DNA from: NC2004 sp050874905
GTDB taxonomy: Bacteria > Bacillota > Clostridia > Lachnospirales > Lachnospiraceae
Length of the DNA stretch: 64,000 nt
Direction: 5' to 3'
NCBI GenBank assembly: GCA_050874905.1
Contig: JBNMLP010000010.1
Location: 38,906 to 102,905, forward strand
Shown: positions 41,597 through 50,176 of the stretch, one piece after another
Position numbering within the stretch: position 1 is the first letter of the stretch
Layout: every line of letters starts with the position of its first letter
Notes under the pieces: generated by a model
Database searches by the model: none
Seen by the model: only the letters and a program-made list of their open reading frames with translations
Told to the model about the DNA's origin: nothing
Made by a program: the position numbers and the translations under genes

Positions 41597-42748
41597 TTAA
41601 TATTCCTCATCCAATGTACTATGTCGCATAATTCCTACATCTTCCGGATATGCAAAACAGTCTTCGTATAAATATGTCACAAATTGCTCTGCATCATTTG
41701 GCACCAATATTTGCAACCCTTCATAGTCAGCTTTTTTCAATGGAAATACGATATTTTTAGGAATCCAGTTTCCTTTGTTGTACTTAGGAAATACATCCAT
41801 GTTATCTAATCCCATATACAAACTTTGGCTTTGTTCCACAATATGTTCATTATTTTCGATTGTCTTTTTTATATATTCCACACGTTTTCTGGTATCTGCT
41901 AATGCAATTAATTCTCTATTGACTTTTTCCACATCCTTGCGGAATTCTGCAAATGAGTAAGCATCTTCATAATAATCAAAGGAGAAAATATCCAAAAAAC
42001 AGTCTCCAAAATCTTGTTCATTTCTAATCTGTATTTCATTTTCAAATTCTATAAGTGACCATTTCCCCCAAGTATATTTTTCATACATTTGATCATGCGA
42101 AGCCTCGCCTTCTAATATAAAATGTCTCCGCAGCTTCTCATAATCTTTCCGAAATAACATAACATCCATATCATCATCCCAAGGTATAAAACCTCCATGA
42201 CGTACATATCCCAACAGGTTGCCAGCATATAATATATACTGTAACCCTAATTCATTCGTGGCGTTAAAAAATGCTTTCGTCAGTTCTATCTCTCTTAATT
42301 GCCGTTCCCTCAGCGTTCCCATCGCCGGTTTTATGCTTCTAATATCCGCATGCCTTTTGAAATAAAATACTTGTTGTTTCAATTTCTGCATACTGTATTT
42401 CATAAACAAATACCGCAGTTCATGCCTCTTTTTGGCATCCATAATACTTGCATACCACTCATCTTTATCTGTCTTTTTAAGAGCAGTATATGTCACATAA
42501 TCATATAACCTATTTTGTTCAAGCAGATCCATTATCATTTCATTCTTGCTGTCATACATACAAATAACGATCGGATATCCTTTATCCAGCTTTTTTACAT
42601 CTTGCAGATTCAGGACTTCCACCTCTTGAATCACGGTATGATGCAATACAGGATTGTTATCGCAAAAAAAAGCTACATGTTCCTTTCCAAACTCTTTTAA
42701 GAATTGTAATCCAATCCGTCCTGCTCCGTATATAATTACTTCATTCAT
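41597..42748 (-). CDS. LicD family phosphotransferase with Rossmann-like N-terminal module
   Basis: A 383-residue protein. Residues 1-90 form the shared module (V-I-I-Y-G-A-G-R-I-G, F-F-C-D-N-N). A LicD domain follows, with G-N-L-L-G-Y-V-R-H-G-G-F-I-P-W-D-D-D-M-D-V (177-196), the nucleotidyltransferase-fold metal site. LicD enzymes transfer phosphocholine from CDP-choline to teichoic-acid sugars. In a locus with a cytidylyltransferase-fused PEP mutase, a CMP-activated aminophosphonate is a plausible alternative donor. No choline kinase or uptake gene is in the window, which favours that reading. Confidence 0.88.
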   Translation of the reverse strand: MNEVIIYGAGRIGLQFLKEFGKEHVAFFCDNNPVLHHTVIQEVEVLNLQDVKKLDKGYPIVICMYDSKNEMIMDLLEQNRLYDYVTYTALKKTDKDEWYASIMDAKKRHELRYLFMKYSMQKLKQQVFYFKRHADIRSIKPAMGTLRERQLREIELTKAFFNATNELGLQYILYAGNLLGYVRHGGFIPWDDDMDVMLFRKDYEKLRRHFILEGEASHDQMYEKYTWGKWSLIEFENEIQIRNEQDFGDCFLDIFSFDYYEDAYSFAEFRKDVEKVNRELIALADTRKRVEYIKKTIENNEHIVEQSQSLYMGLDNMDVFPKYNKGNWIPKNIVFPLKKADYEGLQILVPNDAEQFVTYLYEDCFAYPEDVGIMRHSTLDEEY

Positions 42749-42760
42749 ATTTTTCTCCCT

Positions 42761-44176
42761 TTACACCAACATCCATCGCCGCAAATCCATGATATAATCC
42801 TTCGGATCACATTTCTTTTTTATGATCTCCTGTCCTGCTTGTCCCATCTCTGTCAAACGCTCCCGCTGTTGTTCCAGTTGAGATATACACAATGCCAGCT
42901 TTTTTACATCTCCAATTGATGCATAATATCCGTTTTTATCAGGTACTACAAATTCTTCTACCCCGGACACCTTGGTTTCTACCGGAATGGCACCATAACT
43001 CATCGCTTCCAATGCGGAAATACTGCTTCCTTCAAAATCAGAAAGACTTAAAAATACATCTTTCTCTTTCCAGAATTGATCCATTTCTTCATGATCGATC
43101 CGTCCAAGAAAAGTTACATGGGCATCATAATGTTTTGCTGCAACGTCCTTTTTTAACTGTTCTAAATAACTTCCATCGCCTGCAATAGTAAGATGATATT
43201 GGCATCCCAATCGTTCTAATTCATCCAATAGTGGCAGGAATAGATCTGCTCTCTTTTGAAATACCGTCACTCGGGCTGCATATCCGATCTGCAGTGGAAC
43301 AGCGGGATCCAACGTATACTGATGTACATAGTTTGGATCCACCCTCATCGGCGACTCTTTATATGTTACCTTATTTTGTTCCACTTTAAATTCTTTGATC
43401 AATTTGCGTCTGATCTGCGCACTGACACAACATACGTGGTCTGTGTATTGCTCCAGACGTTTCTGCCTGCGATAAAGTGCTATATTATCGTTATGTATCA
43501 CCGATACGATCGTAATTGCTTCTTCGCCGCAAATTTCCTTTGCCAGCATCGCCGCATACATCAACTGTGTCTGCTTATTGACCAAAACACTGCAGGGAGC
43601 TTTTTGAATCAGCTCTTTTGCCAGTCTGCTCACATTGTCTGAAAAAACACAATATTCTATAGGGTAATACCGAAACAAAGCTGCTATTTCTTCCGGAGGA
43701 TCCATCTTTGTTTTTCTTGCCCACACTTCGACTGGTATCTGCTCCTTCTGAAACATACCTGCTACCATGTAACTCCATGTTTCAATTCCACCAAGCTGCA
43801 CACCTTCCGATAGATCGATAATAGCCGTACGTTCTTTTTTTAAAGGAAGTTGTTTACCATTATATTCTTTTTTGAGTGCTTCCTTCTGCTTCCTGACGCA
43901 GGGAAGGATCAGATCTTCTTTTAATATCAAGTGAGCAAGAAGCCCCATTTGTTCTAACTGCTGTTCTATTTCTGCCTGATGTTCACTGGCAATGATGATC
44001 TGGTAATCATCATTTTTCAATTCTTCCGGAGCTATAATTGGCGTCTGCTCATAATAAGTTCCCCATTTTCCCTTATTGTTATCTACAAAGCAATCATAAG
44101 AGATGCCATAACTATCTAAGGTTTGAGCTACTTTACGTCCACCACCGGACGCTCCAAATATTGCTTTTTTTTTCAT
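42761..44176 (-). CDS. GT4 family glycosyltransferase with Rossmann-like N-terminal module
   Basis: A 471-residue protein. The first ~95 residues are the shared module (A-I-F-G-A-S-G-G-G, C-F-V-D-N-N, I-I-I-A-S). The rest is a GT-B enzyme of family GT4: G-G-I-E-T-W near the start of the catalytic part, Q-I-G-Y-A-A-R-V, and the C-terminal donor site D-F-E-G-S-S-I-S-A-L-E-A-M-S-Y-G. The start is ATG 44176, six bases after GAGGTG; an upstream extension in the same frame overlaps the preceding gene and has no site. Donor and acceptor sugars are unknown. Confidence 0.87.
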   Translation of the reverse strand: MKKKAIFGASGGGRKVAQTLDSYGISYDCFVDNNKGKWGTYYEQTPIIAPEELKNDDYQIIIASEHQAEIEQQLEQMGLLAHLILKEDLILPCVRKQKEALKKEYNGKQLPLKKERTAIIDLSEGVQLGGIETWSYMVAGMFQKEQIPVEVWARKTKMDPPEEIAALFRYYPIEYCVFSDNVSRLAKELIQKAPCSVLVNKQTQLMYAAMLAKEICGEEAITIVSVIHNDNIALYRRQKRLEQYTDHVCCVSAQIRRKLIKEFKVEQNKVTYKESPMRVDPNYVHQYTLDPAVPLQIGYAARVTVFQKRADLFLPLLDELERLGCQYHLTIAGDGSYLEQLKKDVAAKHYDAHVTFLGRIDHEEMDQFWKEKDVFLSLSDFEGSSISALEAMSYGAIPVETKVSGVEEFVVPDKNGYYASIGDVKKLALCISQLEQQRERLTEMGQAGQEIIKKKCDPKDYIMDLRRWMLV

Positions 44177-44202
44177 TGCAAGCACCTCGCATCTATCCCT
44201 GC

Positions 44203-45390
44203 TTACCAGTACCGACCCGCCTCCACTGTTTGATATCCTGCCGGATGCTCTTTGGCAAGTGGCTGTGTCCATGCTTCCTTATATATGCCAAGCTTATTCC
44301 ATGCTTTTCCCTTAATCCCAAACAAGAGCTGCAACATTCCGCCCACATGAACTGCCTTCTTTCCCAACTGCTTTACAAATGCTCCAAGTGGGAATCCATA
44401 TGCTCCGGCACCAATGAGGGCAATGTCAAAATTTCTTTTGGAAATCTCATCTTCCATGTAGTTTAAGGCATCAAACCATGTAGCATAGTCCGGCTGCTCT
44501 TCTGCAATACTCTGTACCGCTTTCAATGTCTGAAGTTCAAATTCCGGAAGAACATCCGGATTGTCAAATAACAGCTGACGTTTCTGATAATTGGCAAGAA
44601 TGGATGTTTCAAACGGGTGAACCACCAGCACCTTTTTTCCTTCCAGAGCCTTTGTCCATGGACGTTTCAGATCATACGGCAACGCACAGTCATCATAATA
44701 ACCAATCGGGCATTGGGAAAGATAACTTTGATACAGCATATTTTCAAATCGTGACAACCACATGCTCCAGACGAAATCCAATTGCTTGAGATTTTCCGTA
44801 TAAAGCATTACGAACTGATCAAGATATTTCTCCTCCGTAGGAAAAAAACCAGCTCCCTGCTTCATCACCAGCTTTAAATTATCATGATATGGATCTTCTC
44901 CACCTTTATCCCGTTTTAACAAGTAGTAGTATTCCACCATGCATTCCAGTTCGTTTGAACCGAGTCGTCCCGCAAAAAATGGAGCATCTACGCAAAGTGA
45001 CTGGTACAAATATTCATTTGCATCCTCTTTACTTAACAGTGGCTTAAAAAATTTCTGACGTTCTATCGTATCCCGTAATGCGCCAAGGCGGATCACCTCC
45101 ACCTGCTTTACGCCCATTTCTTTCAACTGACATTTGATTTCTTCTACATAGGTACTTGTGATCAGCACACACACATCCGGAAAAGTTGCAATATCCTCTG
45201 GCGCATATATGGTATACCCATTTAACTGCTGCCCTCTTCTATTACGATTGTTATCAACAAATCCCAGAATATCCGCATTTACTTTTTGACATTCTTCAAT
45301 GCTTCTTACTCCTAAAGATCCTGCACCAAACAGTAATATTTTTTTACCGCGTAATTGTTCTATTGATCCGGATTCCAATTTTACATACAT
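44203..45390 (-). CDS. Putative GT-D-fold glycosyltransferase with Rossmann-like N-terminal module
   Basis: A 395-residue protein. The first ~105 residues are the shared module (I-L-L-F-G-A-G-S-L-G, G-F-V-D-N-N, L-I-T-S). The rest carries F-F-A-G-R-L-G-S-N-E-L near residue 140 and, near the C terminus, A-L-I-G-A-G-A-Y-G and V-G-G-M-L-Q-L-L-F-G-I-K-G-K-A-W. I associate these with GT-D-fold proteins, but this is from memory. It may transfer a sugar in the teichoic-like polymer. The start is ATG 45390, 7 bases after AGGAG; an earlier ATG lacks a site. Confidence 0.6.
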   Translation of the reverse strand: MYVKLESGSIEQLRGKKILLFGAGSLGVRSIEECQKVNADILGFVDNNRNRRGQQLNGYTIYAPEDIATFPDVCVLITSTYVEEIKCQLKEMGVKQVEVIRLGALRDTIERQKFFKPLLSKEDANEYLYQSLCVDAPFFAGRLGSNELECMVEYYYLLKRDKGGEDPYHDNLKLVMKQGAGFFPTEEKYLDQFVMLYTENLKQLDFVWSMWLSRFENMLYQSYLSQCPIGYYDDCALPYDLKRPWTKALEGKKVLVVHPFETSILANYQKRQLLFDNPDVLPEFELQTLKAVQSIAEEQPDYATWFDALNYMEDEISKRNFDIALIGAGAYGFPLGAFVKQLGKKAVHVGGMLQLLFGIKGKAWNKLGIYKEAWTQPLAKEHPAGYQTVEAGRYW

Positions 45391-45414
45391 AAGCCAACTC
45401 CTACGACAATACAT

Positions 45415-46719
45415 CTACCCCAGCATTTTCTTTCTCATCACCCGCACCAGCCTCTTACAGATCATATGCGTTCTCTCATCGTACACCTTTTGCTTAACCT
45501 CATCTCTTAGTGCTGCATATTCCTGCGGCTCACCAACTGACTGCCGGATGCCTTCCAGTAATGCTTCCTCTGTTTTTACATGTCTGCCCGGTGTCATTTC
45601 TTCATATTCAAAATAGAATTCCCTGGAATCCTTCAGATATTGCTGCATGTCATAATGAAAAAATACGACCGGGCGATCCAGAAACAGATAGTCAAAATAA
45701 ATGGAGGAATAGTCCGTGATCAAAAGGTCTGCGCACTTTAAAAATACATACGGATCAAACTCTGCCTCCAGATATACCATATGCTTCTGGCAAAATGCGT
45801 TATAATGAGCTGTTTCCTTCGATTTACTGTGTGGTTTGATACAAAAAAGCAGTTGTTCCTTTTCCAGAAACTGTTCCAGCCGCTTCGGATCTACCAGGGA
45901 GAAAAACTCTGTTTCACTGTCACGGAAGGTTGGCATATATAATACCACCTTTTGACAGCCCAATTGTTCTTTTCGTTTTGTGATCTTACGAAGTGCCTTT
46001 TTTTCTTCCGGCATCCTTATATTTTGTATGGTATCATATGCAATGCTGTCCACACGCGGATATCCGGCAGGCACTACGCGTCTCGTCTGAAAGGCAGAAC
46101 GGAAAATACCCTTCATCGCCTTTGCCGTGGTCAACACATAATCTCCCGGTTTCTCATCCGACAGATTTCTCGGAAAGCAAAGAAACTTCTCCCATGCATT
46201 TTTCGGATGACGGTACCGGTCATGTATGTTGTCATGCTGGATCTTTTTGAGTGGAATCCCATGCCACAGATTGAATTTCACCGCTCCGCCGCTCTGCCAG
46301 AAATTGATATCCTTGGAATAATTATCATATATATATATCCCTGCCCGAAGTGCCAGATATATGCCTTTTACGGAATGGTAATAATAGGCCTCATACCCTT
46401 CCTCTGTCAAAAATGCTGCAATCTCCTTTTTGTGGGTGATCCAGACTGCACGGATATCCTTGCAGTTTTCATCTTCTGCGTAAGCATGTCCCGCTGCCTG
46501 CCATTTTGCCATCTCTTGTTTCACACGATCCGAAGCACGGTCACTGTGCTGGCTCACATACAGATAGAGGTATCTCGGATTATCCGCGAACCGCCGCCCA
46601 AAAGTTGAGCCAAACAGCCACAGCTTCTGATCTCTCGGAAACAAAAAAGATAACCAATAGATGGGAAGCAGGAACAACTGTCCCCAGTATTTACATCCAT
46701 TGATTATCTTACTTTTCAT
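45415..46719 (-). CDS. CDP-glycerol glycerophosphotransferase family protein (TagB-like)
   Basis: A 434-residue GT-B-like polyol-phosphotransferase. After an amphipathic N terminus come K-F-N-L-W-H-G-I-P-L-K (catalytic His region), V-V-L-Y-M-P-T-F-R-D and L-L-I-T-D-Y-S-S-I-Y-F-D (nucleotide-binding helix), all typical of TagB/TagF enzymes. It is short, like TagB primases that add the first glycerophosphate unit. It may use CDP-glycerol or another CDP-activated group. GGGAGG precedes the ATG. It is separated by 99 bases from the TagF-like gene. Confidence 0.88.
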   Translation of the reverse strand: MKSKIINGCKYWGQLFLLPIYWLSFLFPRDQKLWLFGSTFGRRFADNPRYLYLYVSQHSDRASDRVKQEMAKWQAAGHAYAEDENCKDIRAVWITHKKEIAAFLTEEGYEAYYYHSVKGIYLALRAGIYIYDNYSKDINFWQSGGAVKFNLWHGIPLKKIQHDNIHDRYRHPKNAWEKFLCFPRNLSDEKPGDYVLTTAKAMKGIFRSAFQTRRVVPAGYPRVDSIAYDTIQNIRMPEEKKALRKITKRKEQLGCQKVVLYMPTFRDSETEFFSLVDPKRLEQFLEKEQLLFCIKPHSKSKETAHYNAFCQKHMVYLEAEFDPYVFLKCADLLITDYSSIYFDYLFLDRPVVFFHYDMQQYLKDSREFYFEYEEMTPGRHVKTEEALLEGIRQSVGEPQEYAALRDEVKQKVYDERTHMICKRLVRVMRKKMLG

Positions 46720-46818
46720 TTATCGTCGCCTCCCTGCGCCTTTGGAACGTTTTGCCCCTCATGCATCCTGCATCAGACATTCTTTTTTGTCTATCTCATA
46801 TATCGGCAGAAAGTGCGT

Positions 46819-48900
46819 TTATATTAACTTATTGATCGCCTTTAATATGCGCTCGCTGTTGTTGTGATCGACGTAAGCAAATGCGTCATCCCATTTGGCA
46901 AGGTACTCTTCCTCCAACTGGTATCCATCCTTCGCTACCTGCTTGATACGGTATACCAGCTCCTCGATAGAAAAGGCGCGTCTGCCAAACAAATCCTTTT
47001 CAAAATCCAGATAGCTTCCATGCACCGCTTCATAATCCTCTACATCAAACTGGTAGAAAATGACCGGCTTTTTGAGGTAAAACATGTCCCACGCCGCACT
47101 CGAATAATCTGTGATCATAAGTTTCGCCCGCATAATGATCTCATTGAGCGGCTGCTCTCCAAAAGAGATCAGACGGATACGTGGATTGCACACACTGAAA
47201 TCCTTGATAAATTCTCCCATGATCGGGTGCAGGTAAAAGGTGATCGTAAGATCCTCTTCCTCCATAAACCGCTGCAGATCCCCATCACTCAACAGTCCTT
47301 CATAATGCTTATAATAAGAACTCTGGCAAAATTCTTCATCGGTCACGCTGTCGAGCCAGCTTCTCCATGTCGGCATGACCACAATCTCCTTTTGCGGAGT
47401 ATCCACATGTTTTAATACATCCCATCTGGCAAGTCCGGTCACCTTGATATTTTTATTGGCATAACCGAGCTCGTTATGAATGATCTCTTTTTCCCGTTCA
47501 GAAGAAGCAATAAATAAGTTGCAGGAAGAACCCGTTTTTTTGCCATACATTGATGTGATATTTTTAAAACCAATCACACCATGCTGTAAAAATACGTTCT
47601 TTTTATTCTGAACCGTATCGTAAAGGATGCTTCCTTTCTGTCTCCACGCATAAGCATGTGCCTTGGAATCGGTACTGATCAACAGTTTTGCTGCCTGAAT
47701 ATAGATCATGTGTCGCAGACTCAAAAACGGTACGATCCTGCCATGGTACTTGCGCACCTTTTTATAATCTGGCGATTTCTTATCGATCATGTAATAAAAC
47801 TCCATGTTGCCCTTTGTTTTATCCTGATGTTTCATACAGTAATCAAAGAAGTAAAAACCGTTATCCTGCGCTGCCATGCAGTATTTCTCATAAACCAGGC
47901 AAATATTTTTGGCATCCCAATAATCTTTATGTTTCTCATAGATTTTTCGTGCCATGCGCTCCCGCAGACGGAACCAGAAAGAATCTCCCTCATTCACCTC
48001 GCGATATTTAAAGGCAAGGGCATCTTTTTTCGTTACAAATGGAAACAAAATATACCCATCCTTCGTACGATAGGCAATTTCCTGACGCAGACGCAAAAAT
48101 TTATCCTTAAAACTCTGTTTGTGATTCTTCGGCTGAAGCTGGTAACGTATTCCATCCCCGGAACCATCCGTTGCCAAAAGCATAAAATCCCAGTATATCG
48201 GTGTAAAAGAAAGCGTTCCTACATCCAGCGCTCCTGTAATCTGATAGGTGTTTTTCGTTTCCTCTACAACAGTTTCCATCTCATAGACACATTTACAGTC
48301 TTCCTTTTTCGTCCGGAACTGCAATACAAGTTTCTCCGGGATCATGATCCCCTTTTTCAAGGACACTTTTGTCGTTACAACACTACCGGATATCGCAACA
48401 TCTTTTACCGTCGGCTCCACGGTATTTTTATAGGCAAGCTGCTTTGGTTTGATCCATACGGAAAAACGCCCTTTGATCGACACATAGATCTGTGCCACAT
48501 AAGGCTTTTCCTCTTTTTTAAAAGCTGCCAGCACAGAACCAAAACGATATGTTTCAGAACGATGTACGCCTGCTTTTTCTTCCTTTAACTGTTTCATCAC
48601 ATAACGGCTGACCAGACGGCTGTAATGCACGCTCCCCTCCTGCTCATACGAAAGGCATACCATGTAGCGTTCATTGAATGCCTGCATAAAGCAGGCAGCA
48701 TCCATCTGCCCAATCCGGATCTGATCATCCGCTGCCTCAAACGGCAGCAAAATGCATGTTTCTCCCTGAAGGTCAATGAGACACAGCTTCGGATTGCTAT
48801 ATTCACTTATCTTCCATCCAATCGTTCGGATCACACTGGAATCGATGGATGTCCGGACAAATCTTGCATTCAGTCTGCCCGTAATCTCATATTTTGCCAT
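46819..48900 (-). CDS. CDP-glycerol glycerophosphotransferase family polymerase (TagF-like)
   Basis: A 693-residue protein. Its N-terminal 330 residues are beta-rich and not obviously catalytic, and the C-terminal half has the glycerophosphotransferase fold: F-L-Q-H-G-V-I-G-F-K (catalytic His), V-V-M-P-T-W-R-S and M-I-T-D-Y-S-S-A-A-W-D. The size suits a TagF-type polymerase. The start is ATG 48900, 8 bases after AGAGG; the frame is open further upstream, but that stretch overlaps the PrsA-like gene. It lies 47 bases after the PrsA-like gene with no promoter seen between. Confidence 0.88.
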   Translation of the reverse strand: MAKYEITGRLNARFVRTSIDSSVIRTIGWKISEYSNPKLCLIDLQGETCILLPFEAADDQIRIGQMDAACFMQAFNERYMVCLSYEQEGSVHYSRLVSRYVMKQLKEEKAGVHRSETYRFGSVLAAFKKEEKPYVAQIYVSIKGRFSVWIKPKQLAYKNTVEPTVKDVAISGSVVTTKVSLKKGIMIPEKLVLQFRTKKEDCKCVYEMETVVEETKNTYQITGALDVGTLSFTPIYWDFMLLATDGSGDGIRYQLQPKNHKQSFKDKFLRLRQEIAYRTKDGYILFPFVTKKDALAFKYREVNEGDSFWFRLRERMARKIYEKHKDYWDAKNICLVYEKYCMAAQDNGFYFFDYCMKHQDKTKGNMEFYYMIDKKSPDYKKVRKYHGRIVPFLSLRHMIYIQAAKLLISTDSKAHAYAWRQKGSILYDTVQNKKNVFLQHGVIGFKNITSMYGKKTGSSCNLFIASSEREKEIIHNELGYANKNIKVTGLARWDVLKHVDTPQKEIVVMPTWRSWLDSVTDEEFCQSSYYKHYEGLLSDGDLQRFMEEEDLTITFYLHPIMGEFIKDFSVCNPRIRLISFGEQPLNEIIMRAKLMITDYSSAAWDMFYLKKPVIFYQFDVEDYEAVHGSYLDFEKDLFGRRAFSIEELVYRIKQVAKDGYQLEEEYLAKWDDAFAYVDHNNSERILKAINKLI

Positions 48901-48947
48901 ACCTTGTACCTCTTGCTCATTTCCCCGCTTTGTAAGCCTTTGGCCGG

Positions 48948-50084
48948 TTACTTTTCTGTTGTTGCTGCCTCCGTTGATGCTTCTGTTGTAGCATCTGCTG
49001 CCTCCGTAGAAGAAGCTGCGGTTGTAGTACTTGCTTTCACAGAAGAATTGGCGATAAAGTTGATCTCTTTCATGTATTTCCAATTGACATCTTTATCATA
49101 GTCAAAATCATCATCTTTGGTCCACTTTTTAAATTTCTTATCCAAAAGCTCCTGTTCCTTTTCGGATAACAACTGCTGCTTTTTATCTGCTGTAGCAGTT
49201 TCATCTACAACCTCTAACATTTTCACAATATAATATCCGTCATTTGCAGAAATGACCTTGTCAAATACTTCTCCATCTTTTAACCCTTTGATGGAAGCAG
49301 AAATTTCATCCGGCAGGTTCGTATCTGCATCAATGTTTAATTCTCCGGAGCTTCCGGTCAGTCCATAAGCGGCTGCCACAGTCGCAATATCATTGCCAGC
49401 CTGCACACGCTCCAGTGCATCCTGTGCGTCGTTATATGCCTGCTTCTGCTGCTCATCCGTCGATACTGCAACTTTTCCCTCGGAGTTCGTCATCATCGTT
49501 GGAAACTGAATATAGTAAATCTTGGAAGTCTGTGCTTCCTCGTCTGAGATCTCAATGCCTTTCTTTTTTGCCAGTGCCGTCTTCATTTTATTGACGATCG
49601 CTGACTCGCGGAATACTTTCTCTGCCAGATCCTGTGTCAATCCCATCTTGATCTTCTCATCCTTTGTCACCTGGCTCATAAAAGATTTTGCCTGACTGAT
49701 CACCTGCTCCTGCTCTTTGGTGGTCAGTGCCACATCATAATCCTTCGCATGAGACACAGCAACCTTGGTCTGTCTGATCTGCTTGATCGCAGAACGCTTT
49801 GCAATATCCTCAAGAGTAGACTGCTCGGTCGTTCCTTCTGAATTGTCAACCGGATATTCCGATGTCCATACGTCCGGAGAGGAAAACATGCTGGAATAAT
49901 AAGACTCATAATATTCCTGCACGGACTGGCAGTAAAACCATACTTCATCCAGAGTTACTTCCTGTCCTCCCGCTTTAAATACCACCTTCTTGGACTGCTT
50001 GCTCTGACCACAACCGGACACCATTAAAAGCATCAGTACAAGACTTAACAAAAACGCCGTAAAACGCTTCACTTTCTTCATCAT
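48948..50084 (-). CDS. PrsA-like peptidyl-prolyl isomerase lipoprotein
   Basis: A 378-residue exported lipoprotein: signal peptide with lipobox V-S-G-C (Cys25), a helical chaperone part, and a parvulin-type domain at about 187-290 (K-I-Y-Y-I-Q-F to Y-Y-I-V-K-M-L). It folds proteins outside the membrane. The last 30 residues are low-complexity, almost all T, A, S and E. Its promoter (50132-50160) is the only one found for the next 20 kb, so expression of the teichoic/phosphonate genes may depend on it. AGGAGG precedes the ATG. Confidence 0.88.
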   Translation of the reverse strand: MMKKVKRFTAFLLSLVLMLLMVSGCGQSKQSKKVVFKAGGQEVTLDEVWFYCQSVQEYYESYYSSMFSSPDVWTSEYPVDNSEGTTEQSTLEDIAKRSAIKQIRQTKVAVSHAKDYDVALTTKEQEQVISQAKSFMSQVTKDEKIKMGLTQDLAEKVFRESAIVNKMKTALAKKKGIEISDEEAQTSKIYYIQFPTMMTNSEGKVAVSTDEQQKQAYNDAQDALERVQAGNDIATVAAAYGLTGSSGELNIDADTNLPDEISASIKGLKDGEVFDKVISANDGYYIVKMLEVVDETATADKKQQLLSEKEQELLDKKFKKWTKDDDFDYDKDVNWKYMKEINFIANSSVKASTTTAASSTEAADATTEASTEAATTEK

Positions 50085-50131
50085 AATGTTCCTCCTAAAC
50101 GCGCAAAAAAGCGCAATTTCACTAAGTAATA

Positions 50132-50160
50132 ATTATAGTATATGTTGCGTGCTTAAGCAA
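50132..50160 (-). promoter_or_regulatory. Promoter of the PrsA-teichoic-phosphonate unit
   Basis: TTGCTT (50155-50160) and a perfect TATAAT (50132-50137) are 17 bases apart on the minus strand. A short GCGC-T6-GCGC palindrome lies between the promoter and the ribosome binding site (50101-50114). Confidence 0.85.
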
Positions 50161-50176
50161 CCGCTTTCACTATTTT

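Noticed and set aside
48901..49083. An N-terminal extension of the TagF-like protein reaching 49083
   Set aside because: It overlaps the 3' end of the PrsA-like gene in another frame, reads as low-complexity sequence, and ATG 48900 has a good ribosome binding site.
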